Source: CAYYNQ01 sp964473105
GTDB taxonomy: Bacteria; Sumerlaeota; Sumerlaeia; MVZB01
Assembly: GCA_964473105.1 (NCBI GenBank)
Contig: CAYYNQ010000084.1
Span: 1 to 6,776, forward strand
DNA: 6,776 nucleotides
Reading direction: 5' to 3'
Below are positions 1-4,811 of this stretch, one piece after another (within the stretch, counting starts at the first letter, position 1; every line of letters starts with the position of its first letter). A program made the position numbers and the translations under genes. The notes under the pieces are model-generated. The model did not search any database, was not told where the DNA came from, and worked only from the letters and a program-made list of their open reading frames with translations.

Positions 1-195
1 GTCGAAACCTTCCGTGATGAAGAATGTGGCGCCGAATCCGTATTTCTTCAGAAGCGGCCGAACGACGGTGTAATGCGACTTGATGGAATCGTCGAAGGTC
101 AGAACGACGAGCTTGTCAGGGATCGGTTCCAGGGCAGCCAAGTTTGCCGTTACCAGCATGAGGGAGAGCAGAACGATACGGCATGAGTTTCTCAT
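1..195 (-). CDS. Polysaccharide deacetylase (NodB homology domain), N-terminal fragment
   Basis: The first 65 residues are present; the 3' end lies beyond the window edge. Residues 1-21 form a signal peptide: Arg2 near the start, a hydrophobic core (IVLLSLMLV), then NLAA as a likely signal peptidase site, so the enzyme is probably exported. Mature sequence begins LEPIPDKLVVLTFDDS. TFDD (residues 33-36) is motif 1 of the NodB fold (carbohydrate esterase family 4), where the first Asp is the catalytic base and the second binds the metal. It is followed by RPLLKKYGFGATFFITEGF, the usual second strand and helix. Family members remove N- or O-acetyl groups from polysaccharides; the substrate cannot be told from this fragment. 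The ATG at 193-195 is supported by AAGGAG nine bases upstream. The frame stays open upstream to a stop near 370, but its only other ATG there lacks an SD. Confidence 0.88.
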   Translation of the reverse strand, partial: MRNSCRIVLLSLMLVTANLAALEPIPDKLVVLTFDDSIKSHYTVVRPLLKKYGFGATFFITEGFD

Positions 196-610
196 CTTAA
201 CGAACTCCTTAGGCATGTATGAGTCGAACTTGTAGGCGTATTGTGAATGATGGTCAGGACAGTATCTAGCGGCTTCATGAATTATCCCGGCATCAGCGCT
301 TACGGATAGGGGACTCCGTTGACCAAACAATAGGATATCGTGGGGCCGCCGGTTCCTGAAAAACTACCTGTCCAGCAGAGCAGAAATAAAACTTACCATT
401 AGAAACAACATTTCGGCCTGATGAGTGTTAAGGCAGGGGATCTCGCCACACCTTCCCCCCCAAGCCCCACTTGATTGTCCCCCCACCCCTAAGCAACAAT
501 ACCCTCACGAGTCCGACCCATCCATATCAAGGAGACTGTCAGGTTGAGAAATCCATACGGTTTCTGAACAGTCAAATGGTGAATTTCGGGTCGAGAATGC
601 TAGCGGAAAA
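196..610. other. Intergenic region between divergent genes
   Basis: This 415-base gap separates the minus-strand deacetylase from the plus-strand CPXCG gene, so promoters for both should lie here. I found no hexamer pair good enough to annotate for either. The minus strand carries a 15-codon hydrophobic ORF near 370-415 without a convincing SD. A C-rich stretch on the plus strand (about 451-488) contains runs of five to six C. No repeat, RNA gene or mobile element is visible. Confidence 0.5.
205..210 (-). promoter_or_regulatory. Shine-Dalgarno of the deacetylase gene
   Basis: AAGGAG on the minus strand lies nine bases before the ATG at 193-195. It fixes that start against the in-frame ATG further upstream, which has no SD. 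Confidence 0.75.
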
Positions 611-802
611 ATGAATTTACAGGAATCCGTCGACATCCAGTGTCCTTACTGCTGGGAGACCATCGAGGTTCTCGTTGACCTTTCGATCAGTGAGCAGAGC
701 TATGTCGAGGACTGTCAGGTCTGCTGCAGACCGATCCTTCTCAGCATCAGTATCATTGCAGACGGATCACCAAGGATTGAAGTGACACGGGAGAATGGTT
801 AA
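611..802 (+). CDS. CPXCG-motif cysteine-rich small protein (putative zinc ribbon)
   Basis: The 63-residue product matches the small Cys_rich_CPXG family in length and layout. There is an N-terminal CPYC knuckle (Cys11, Cys14), a short acidic strand (EVLVDLS), then YVEDCQVCCRPI with Cys35, Cys38 and Cys39, followed by a strand and a charged tail. The paired CxxC knuckles predict a cytoplasmic zinc-bound fold. No biochemical role is established for the family that I can name. Trp15 stands where the family normally has Gly in CPxCG. ATG 611 is the only usual start after the in-frame stop at 545-547. Its SD is weak (GCGGA at 604-608 with short spacing). The gene stands alone and converges with the YgjV gene. 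Confidence 0.85.
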   Translation: MNLQESVDIQCPYCWETIEVLVDLSISEQSYVEDCQVCCRPILLSISIIADGSPRIEVTRENG

Positions 803-883
803 TACGATTGCTGATAGAGACCCGAGGCGAATCCCCTGGGAAGTCCAATTGCCACTGGATAAATATTTTACAATTGACGCCAG

Positions 884-1423
884 TCAGCCAGGTTCGGCAT
901 TCCGCCCGGAACAGCTGTCATTCTTCCAGCGCCCCACCCGGGCACAATGACGTCGATATCCCCCGATGGCGCTGATCAGGAAGAAGACCTCCATGACCGC
1001 GGCGACAGGGGTCCTCGCAAACACATTATGCACGATCCAGATCGCGGTACAGATCATCATCGCGACACGCATGGTCCTTTCACTGGATTGAAAGCTGCCC
1101 CAAGTCCCGAGGATGCCGGCGACCAGCGCAAGAAAGCTCAGAGGACTCTTATAAACCCAGGAAAATCCCGCAAGCGTGGTGAAGAGAAAGAAATACATGA
1201 ATTGACGGTTCGTGGAGAACACAGCAGTCAAGAATTTCATTCCGCCGACCAGGATGATCACGGCCGGACCCGGTCGACCGAGCACAAAGAAGTGAACGGC
1301 GCTGAACAATGACATCAGGGACAGCCAGATCAAGACCGGGCGTCGTCCGGGGAACTGGAACGAAACCAGACCGCACGCAAACGCAAGACTCGCCAGGATT
1401 TGGGAAAACAGGAAATCACTCAA
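884..1423 (-). CDS. YgjV-family inner membrane protein
   Basis: The 179-residue, strongly hydrophobic protein has about six or seven membrane segments (roughly residues 7-24, 30-47, 53-68, 74-91, 94-110, 117-134, 138-155). The block TMRVAMMICTAIWIVHNVFA followed by an EVFFLIS segment matches the C-terminal half of the YgjV (Imp-YgjV) family. Its length is close to the roughly 180 residues usual there. Function is unknown in the family; the protein acts in the cytoplasmic membrane. A charged tail after residue 156 (YRRHC...NAEPG) has no obvious counterpart. The start is TTG at 1421-1423. A TGA lies four codons upstream, and membrane segment 1 begins at once, so a start near here is forced, although no clear SD is present. 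The TTG overlaps the TGA of an upstream minus-strand frame. Confidence 0.8.
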   Translation of the reverse strand: MSDFLFSQILASLAFACGLVSFQFPGRRPVLIWLSLMSLFSAVHFFVLGRPGPAVIILVGGMKFLTAVFSTNRQFMYFFLFTTLAGFSWVYKSPLSFLALVAGILGTWGSFQSSERTMRVAMMICTAIWIVHNVFARTPVAAVMEVFFLISAIGGYRRHCARVGRWKNDSCSGRNAEPG

Positions 1424-1500
1424 TGTTTCAAATCAGCTGTTCTCTCGAGAATCACATCCCGGGGTAGATACGGTTTCTGCATAAATCCTTCATGACCACC
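1420..1500 (-). pseudogene. Possible remnant of a receiver-domain C-terminus
   Basis: In the frame ending at TGA 1420-1422, the last 26 codons read GGHEGFMQKPYLPRDVILER and six more residues. The GFxQKPY-x-P-x-x-(L/V) pattern resembles the end of CheY-like receiver domains, where the conserved Lys-Pro precedes the last helix. Nothing further upstream in this frame looks like the rest of a receiver: no Asp pocket and no phosphorylatable Asp. It is at most a fragment and may be chance. Its TGA overlaps the TTG start of the YgjV gene. Confidence 0.2.
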
Positions 1501-1723
1501 ACGGCGTTGACTCCGCCGTGTGACTCCATCCTGTGCATGGTTCCGCACCAAACTGCTCCCCAAAGCTTGGACTCCGTGTCTTAGGCTCCGCTGGCCTGTG
1601 AGGACCATCGTCGGGGGTCGTGAGACCCCCCTGACAGGCAATAACACCCGCCCCGGCAGCGTGGATAATTGCCGGAAATAACATCAGGCATAAGGCACAT
1701 GATAAAGCCGTTAGATATCACAT
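1490..1723 (-). pseudogene. Decayed exported or lipoprotein gene, stop at codon 2
   Basis: ATG at 1721-1723 has GGAG nine bases upstream and a good promoter about 45 bases before it, but codon 2 is TGA. Read through, the frame is YLTALSCALCLMLFPAIIHA, then AGAGVIAC, a classic export signal. It has either an A-G-A cleavage site or a VIAC lipobox with Cys30. A CGA-to-TGA change would restore Met-Arg at the start, which is what such a signal normally needs. The rest (residues 31-77) is Pro-, Gly- and Ser-rich with no domain I recognise, and it ends at TGA 1490-1492. A shorter start at ATG 1682-1684 would keep only part of the hydrophobic core. The interpretation as a nonsense-inactivated gene is inference. 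Confidence 0.35.
1500..1675. other. Hairpin-rich segment
   Basis: Three strong inverted repeats lie within 176 bases. CACGGCG (1500-1506) pairs with CGCCGTG (1514-1520). GGGGGTC (1613-1619) pairs with GACCCCC (1624-1630) around a four-base GTGA loop, and this is nested inside GCCTGT (1594-1599) pairing with ACAGGC (1634-1639). CCGGCA (1653-1658) pairs with TGCCGG (1670-1675). On the minus strand this would be the long leader of the YgjV gene if the promoter at 1768-1796 is used. It could be a structured untranslated region or chance GC-rich palindromes. Confidence 0.35.
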
Positions 1724-1767
1724 CTTAACAGACTCCATTCATATGGTTGGGTCGATCTTGAAGGGGT

Positions 1768-1796
1768 GTTATAGCTTATGGGCAGGACAGAATCAA
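1768..1796 (-). promoter_or_regulatory. Putative sigma70-type promoter
   Basis: On the minus strand TTGATT (1796-1791) and TATAAC (1773-1768) are separated by exactly 17 bases. The matches are four of six at -35 and five of six at -10. Transcription would start near 1761 and run through the decayed export-signal ORF (ATG 1723), the hairpin-rich segment and the YgjV gene. No other promoter as good lies between here and the YgjV start. Confidence 0.45.
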
Positions 1797-1886
1797 CCCA
1801 CCTTTATTTTAAACCCCTTCTAAAATCTTCAGAGGAAGCGCCGAAATATCATTACGGATGAATCTTCGGAGGGAACAGACTGATCC

Positions 1887-2391
1887 TCAAGACCAACGGA
1901 TAATCACGGATTTCCAGGTTGTGCAAAACGGTTCCTTCCAAACCGACAGTGAATTCATCCCCTGCCCGGTTCCATTAAAGACATCGATCCCTACCACCCG
2001 CTTGACCTTGAGGTGTAAAATCGATTGGCCATGCCCAATCACTTCCGTGCATGTATTGCAACTGATATACCTCACATGTCCGCGATCACCGCCATGCGCG
2101 TTGTTGAATAGCATCCAGATTCACGTCACTTGAAAGTCCAATCCGGATATTTCCCGGTATCTGGGGACAGTTGGTGTCGGTCATATTTTTCAGCTGCACC
2201 CAATTATCATCATTCCCGGAAAGGTTATAGGTACACAGGTCTATATTTCCATTGGGATCGAGGGTGAGACGAAACTGGTTGGGATTGCACGGAACAATAT
2301 CCTTCCCGTTCGGGCAGGGCTGGGGAGCAAGATTCCCGCATGTGCAGAATCCCCCCAGGGGGGGGTCAGGCAACTTCCGCGCTTGAACCAA
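1887..2391 (-). pseudogene. Frameshifted cysteine-containing protein of unknown function
   Basis: Two overlapping minus-strand frames read like halves of one protein. The first (2086-2391, TTG start) has FCTCGN, PCPNGKDIVPCNPNQFRL, DPNGNIDLCTYNLSGNDDNW and NIRIGLSSDVNLDA. Just there the second frame (1887-2114) takes over with LFNNAHGGDRGHVRYISCNT, VIGHGQSILHLKVKRVVGID and VWKEPFCTTW, ending at TGA. Joining them needs a shift by one base near 2105-2115. Cysteines are spread over both halves and paired (CTC, CNTC), as in exported proteins, but I see no signal peptide. The TTG start follows a run of other open codons and lacks an SD, so the real 5' end is unclear; an eight-base C run at about 2358-2365 could hide a second shift. 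I do not recognise the family. A sequencing indel is an alternative to true decay. Confidence 0.45.
2351..2365. repeat. Poly-C/poly-G palindrome downstream of the microprotein gene
   Basis: Six C, one A and eight G form a near-perfect dyad. It lies about 30 bases past the stop of the lysine-rich microprotein gene on the minus strand. No T-run follows, so it is not a standard intrinsic terminator. The long homopolymers are prone to length change and sequencing error. Confidence 0.4.
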
Positions 2392-2393
2392 GG

Positions 2394-2519
2394 TTACCGG
2401 ACAGCGCCGTGCATTTGCTTCTTCTTTTCTTTTTTCAATTTCCGTTTTTCCTTAGGATTAAGCTTGGGTTTTTTTTGCTCTTCCCTCTTGCCCTTATCTT
2501 TTTTTCCCTTGTCACCCAT
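2394..2519 (-). CDS. Lysine-rich 41-residue microprotein
   Basis: The sequence begins MGDKGKKDKGKREEQKKPKL and continues NPKEKRKLKKEKKKQMHGAV with a final Arg. More than 40% of residues are Lys or Arg, balanced only partly by Asp and Glu, with no hydrophobic core. It should be a very basic, largely helical or disordered cytoplasmic peptide. The MGDKG-KKxK and NPKEKRKLKKEKK pieces resemble small hypothetical proteins I have seen in diverse bacteria, with no assigned function. Binding to RNA, DNA or ribosomes is plausible from charge alone but is inference. The start is strongly supported: AAGGAGGA ends eight bases before the ATG at 2517-2519. The gene sits alone between the DUF1579-like gene and the frameshifted gene, all on the minus strand, and is bracketed by two poly-C/poly-G palindromes. 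Confidence 0.75.
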   Translation of the reverse strand: MGDKGKKDKGKREEQKKPKLNPKEKRKLKKEKKKQMHGAVR

Positions 2520-2528
2520 ATCTATGAT

Positions 2529-2534
2529 CCTCCT
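2529..2534 (-). promoter_or_regulatory. Strong Shine-Dalgarno of the microprotein gene
   Basis: AGGAGG on the minus strand, extended as AAGGAGGA over 2535-2528, stands nine bases before the ATG. It is the best SD in the window and the main reason to trust this short gene. Confidence 0.8.
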
Positions 2535-2595
2535 TGCCTGGTAATTCCATCGTTCACTGTCGTCAGCTTGCATTCATATAACTGAAATGGTAGGT

Positions 2596-2606
2596 CCCCC
2601 CGGGGG
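2596..2606. repeat. CCCCCGGGGG palindrome upstream of the microprotein gene
   Basis: Six C followed by five G give a perfect ten-base palindrome at 2597-2606, about 80 bases upstream of the microprotein start. With no loop it cannot form a normal RNA hairpin, so a DNA-level role or chance are the options. Confidence 0.4.
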
Positions 2607-2651
2607 AATTTGAAATAATAATGATACGATAACCCCATCACCCATGCACAA

Positions 2652-2663
2652 ATATCATGATAT
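2652..2663. promoter_or_regulatory. Perfect 12-base palindrome, possible operator
   Basis: ATATCATGATAT reads the same on both strands. It lies between the DUF1579-like gene stop (2718) and the microprotein start (2519), where a promoter for the latter is expected. A dimeric regulator site is possible; there is no direct evidence. Confidence 0.25.
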
Positions 2664-2717
2664 CAGGTTCATGCCCCATAAACGGGCTGATTAACCCCAT
2701 TTGATCCAATCCTGAGA

Positions 2718-3266
2718 TCATCCGCCGTCATCTTTTTTTGCCCGCTGCCCAGTGCGCGTGCGTGCAACCCGGATATCCAGGAGCACGTCTCCTTTTTTAT
2801 CTTTCAAGATGGCTGACTGCGTCCATTTACCCTCACCGATGAAACGATCAACAATCCTGCCCGTGATACCTGCCCCGAAATCGACGTATTCCCAGGTCAT
2901 CGTCGTGGATTGTGCGTCCCAGTCACCCAGATAATAACTAGAAACGTCAGGACCATAACTCCACATCTCATACTTCATCCTTTGTGGATTATAGCGCTGG
3001 AGCGCCAGGTTTTCCTGGTCTTCATTGTGATTCTTTATCAGCAGCATGTGCATATGACGCTCAAACACCCACTGTACTTCATTCGCCTCGATCCACCGTC
3101 TTTCTTCCGGAATCCATCTTGATGGCTTGATGACCACCTCCGACTTCCAGTCACCAACCCATCGATTAAGGACCTCCACTTCGGCTGGCTGACGCGCATC
3201 TGCCGTGGCGACAATCAACGATGTCACGAATACAAGCACGACGATGTTTACGACTGGCTGCTTCAA
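2718..3266 (-). CDS. Secreted DUF1579-like protein of unknown function
   Basis: The product has 182 residues. Residues 1-24 are a signal peptide: Lys2, a long hydrophobic stretch (VVNIVVLVFVTSLIVAT) and an A-D-A cleavage site before RQ. The mature part starts with a helix and the block NRWVGDWKSEVVIKPSRW (34-51). It continues with alternating strands, including RYNPQRMKYEMWSY (91-104), YYLGDWDAQSTTMTWEY (111-127) and GAGITGRIVDRF (131-142). This layout, with a WxGxW near the N-terminus and a beta-rich body, is that of the DUF1579 group of lipocalin-like domains; ligand and role are unknown. The start is TTG at 3264-3266, backed by AAGGA seven bases upstream and a promoter at 3315-3343. The last dozen residues are charged and probably flexible. 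The DUF1579 assignment rests on pattern recognition only. Confidence 0.75.
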   Translation of the reverse strand: MKQPVVNIVVLVFVTSLIVATADARQPAEVEVLNRWVGDWKSEVVIKPSRWIPEERRWIEANEVQWVFERHMHMLLIKNHNEDQENLALQRYNPQRMKYEMWSYGPDVSSYYLGDWDAQSTTMTWEYVDFGAGITGRIVDRFIGEGKWTQSAILKDKKGDVLLDIRVARTRTGQRAKKDDGG

Positions 3267-3273
3267 CCCGTGT

Positions 3274-3278
3274 TCCTT
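3274..3278 (-). promoter_or_regulatory. Shine-Dalgarno supporting a TTG start
   Basis: AAGGA (within AGAAGGAA on the minus strand) lies seven bases upstream of TTG 3266-3264. It supports that unusual start, which also puts the signal peptide exactly at the N-terminus. Confidence 0.7.
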
Positions 3279-3314
3279 CTATTGGTCCGGACATTTGATG
3301 CCGACGTTATGGGC

Positions 3315-3343
3315 AGTTAACGTGATATCCCGTTGACTGTCAA
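3315..3343 (-). promoter_or_regulatory. Putative promoter of the DUF1579-like gene
   Basis: On the minus strand a perfect TTGACA (3343-3338) is followed after 17 bases by TTAACT (3320-3315), three of six at -10. Transcription would begin about 40 bases before the TTG start. The -35 element is part of the palindrome TTGACTGTCAA (3333-3343). Confidence 0.45.
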
Positions 3344-3361
3344 GACGATATCCCCTATGCA
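3333..3361 (+). promoter_or_regulatory. Possible divergent promoter on the plus strand
   Basis: TTGACT (3333-3338), a 17-base spacer and TATGCA (3356-3361) form a plausible sigma70 pair whose -35 overlaps that of the minus-strand promoter. No convincing plus-strand gene follows; a transcript would run antisense into the end of the pilin-like gene. The -10 overlaps the palindrome ATGCATGCAT (3357-3366). Confidence 0.25.
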
Positions 3362-3455
3362 TGCATGTCATTTTCCGACGGCCCACCACGGAATGATCGC
3401 AATGGAAATATGAACGGCAATGTGTGGGTGCATCTATCGCAATGAAAGACAGAGC

Positions 3456-3479
3456 AAGCCTGCTGAAACAGGTCGGCTT
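3456..3479 (-). terminator. Imperfect hairpin after the pilin-like gene
   Basis: On the minus strand AAGCC pairs with GGCTT, with CTG and CAG closing an inner stem over a TTT loop and a small internal loop between. It sits about 50 bases past the pilin stop and is followed by a T-rich but broken tail (GCTCTGTCTTTC). It is a weak intrinsic terminator candidate. Confidence 0.3.
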
Positions 3480-3530
3480 AATGCACAGTCGTACTGACCC
3501 GTGGGGCAACAGGTATAATTTCCCGTCATT

Positions 3531-4151
3531 CTAAATCACCCCGCCCTGCTTGAATGGTGGACCGAACTGGAATGTATCGGCATAATAAATATCCCCTGCA
3601 CTCACAGTGCCATTGGTCGGATCATACAACACGTCCCACGGGTTCCAGGGGATCCCCGTCTCAACCCACTCCAGGAGGTCCGGGCCGACACTCGCGAACA
3701 GCCAATGGTGGAATGTGTTTTCCCCAAATGGGATATACTGTCCCCCATTCACCACGCAACCCGTATCATGCATGGGTTGTGTCGTCACGATGACGCTCAT
3801 GTCCAGGCCAAGAGGATTGTGGTTGTGCCGGTGTCCTGAGTTGAAATAATCAAACGGAACCTCCGACATGTATTCGATCGGACTCGTCAGGGTGGTAACA
3901 AGATGGTCGGGAGACACAGGCGGATCCATCCTGAGCAAAAACCAATTCGTGCAACCCGTATTGGGTGGATTATTGTGGTCGACCACGTAGGCCATGAATG
4001 CGGTGTGCAGGGACTTCATATCGGCCATGGTTCGGGAAACCTTGGCCCGCATCTGCGCCTCGAGGAAATTAGGGACGGCGATCGCCGCCAGGATCGCAAT
4101 GATCGCGACCACAATCAACAGCTCGATCAGGGTGAAAGCTTTCCTGAACAT
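3531..4151 (-). CDS. Type IV pilin-like protein with N-terminal methylation/cleavage motif
   Basis: From ATG 4149-4151 the protein has 206 residues. MFRKA is a short leader, then FTLIELLIVVAIIAILAAIA begins the hydrophobic stalk with the conserved Glu at +5. Prepilin peptidase should cut after Ala5; Gly is usual there. The stalk runs on as VPNFLEAQMRAKVSRTMADM, a form typical of short pseudopilin-like proteins. The globular part has Cys67 and Cys132, which could form a disulfide, and ends with the WLFASVGPD and YDPTNGTVSAGDIYY blocks common in that group. It would sit in the inner membrane before assembly into a pilus or secretion pseudopilus. No assembly gene is nearby. The chosen start has GAAGGAAG nine bases upstream; the in-frame ATG at 4179-4181 adds ten residues but its AAGG touches the start codon. 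Confidence 0.85.
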   Translation of the reverse strand: MFRKAFTLIELLIVVAIIAILAAIAVPNFLEAQMRAKVSRTMADMKSLHTAFMAYVVDHNNPPNTGCTNWFLLRMDPPVSPDHLVTTLTSPIEYMSEVPFDYFNSGHRHNHNPLGLDMSVIVTTQPMHDTGCVVNGGQYIPFGENTFHHWLFASVGPDLLEWVETGIPWNPWDVLYDPTNGTVSAGDIYYADTFQFGPPFKQGGVI

Positions 4152-4160
4152 AAGACTGAA

Positions 4161-4167
4161 CTTCCTT
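4161..4167 (-). promoter_or_regulatory. Shine-Dalgarno deciding the pilin start
   Basis: AAGGAAG on the minus strand lies nine bases before ATG 4151-4149. That spacing favours the short leader MFRKA over the longer reading from 4181. Confidence 0.55.
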
Positions 4168-4181
4168 CGGCGTGAGTTCAT

Positions 4182-4756
4182 CCTTAGCTGACCATATCAT
4201 CCTTCTGGTAATTTCGCCGCCATAAAGGGACACGGGTGCGATTGATGATCGCCATGACTTGGAAAGGGTATGGTATCCTATGATAGAGGATAATACATCC
4301 CATACAAAGTCATCCGGGATGGGTGGATCCGTCGATCGGCAAGACTCCAACCAGTAAATTCACCCGATACCTGATCACTCATGCCCACATTCCAGGTTTT
4401 TGCAACCTGATGCCCGAGCGCCATGAGACAAGACGGCCATACATACCTCCCCCTGGGTCACAATGTGAATCCCCTTGGTGGACATATACCTCTGGATACA
4501 GGCTTTACCTTCAGACCACCGGACATGAAAATGTTACCTGAATTGGATGAATCAGCCTGATTGGGCCAATCAAATGGGAAATCCCGGATAATATTTTCCC
4601 TTGCGGCCCGAATTACTGCATGATAGGGTTCTGCGCCGTTATCCGGCCGACTGTTCGGTGCACAACAGGGTCCAAAAATACAGATCGCACCGTTTATCAG
4701 TTCTTTAACCTCATCCCAAACACCCATTTCTGTTGTAACGGTTGGAACTTTAGAAC
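4182..4756. other. Long intergenic stretch between divergent genes
   Basis: About 575 bases lie between the pilin-like gene and the structured leader of the helicase. Open frames on both strands (for example 4458-4727 minus) lack SD sites, domains and export signals, so I leave them out. The stretch contains the dyad at 4274-4292, a small hairpin AGGTT/AACCT at 4395-4409, and TGATTGG-G-CCAATCA at 4558-4572 followed by GATAAT at 4587-4592. The last two could belong to a helicase promoter region, but spacing is poor. No RNA gene or repeat family is visible. Confidence 0.45.
4274..4292. promoter_or_regulatory. Dyad upstream of the pilin-like gene, possible operator
   Basis: TATCCT (4274-4279) and AGGATA (4287-4292) are perfect inverted repeats seven bases apart. 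The AT-rich stretch beside them, including TATTAT on the minus strand, could be a -10 region of the pilin-like gene. No clear -35 was found. Confidence 0.22.
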
Positions 4757-4790
4757 GCGCAGACCCGCGTGCTCACAGAGAGCTGCGCGG
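4756..4790 (+). promoter_or_regulatory. Structured leader before the helicase gene
   Basis: Two mutually exclusive stems share the same bases. CGCGCAG (4756-4762) pairs perfectly with CTGCGCG (4783-4789). Alternatively CCGCG (4765-4769) pairs with CGCGG (4786-4790), with GCT/AGC inside around a CACAGAG loop. They end ten bases before the SD (4801-4805). Switching between them could alter access to the ribosome site; this is inference from base pairing alone. Confidence 0.3.
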
Positions 4791-4800
4791 ACTGGCGCAA

Positions 4801-4805
4801 AAGGA
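4801..4805 (+). promoter_or_regulatory. Shine-Dalgarno of the helicase gene
   Basis: AAGGA, extended to AAAAGGA, lies six bases before ATG 4812. The in-frame ATG at 4620 has no SD, and the 64 residues it would add show no helicase motif. Confidence 0.65.
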
Positions 4806-4811
4806 TATTTC

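Noticed and set aside
1760..1820. GAAGGGGT/ACCCCTTC inverted repeat with a 45-base loop
   Set aside because: Eight-base repeats at this distance are expected several times by chance in a window this long, and no T-run follows.
3365..3445. 26-codon plus-strand ORF after the possible divergent promoter
   Set aside because: It has no SD and a low-complexity composition; the promoter itself is uncertain.
3279..3509. 76-codon minus-strand frame between the DUF1579-like and pilin-like genes
   Set aside because: Composition looks random, and it covers the promoter and SD of the DUF1579-like gene.
4380..4495. 36-codon minus-strand frame beginning MSTKGIHIVTQGEV and ending in a Cys-rich tail
   Set aside because: The SD is weak and badly spaced, and no family resemblance is visible.
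2023..4571. GATTGG...CCAATC dyads at 2023-2040 and 4559-4571 as a shared operator
   Set aside because: One lies inside the broken coding frame, and the spacings differ (6 and 1 bases), so a common site is unlikely.
4458..4727. 89-codon minus-strand frame upstream of the helicase
   Set aside because: There is no SD, domain or export signal, and it overlaps the leader of the helicase in the opposite direction.
4620..4811. N-terminal extension of the helicase from ATG 4620
   Set aside because: It has no SD, its 64 extra residues lack helicase features, and AAGGA before ATG 4812 is a better start.
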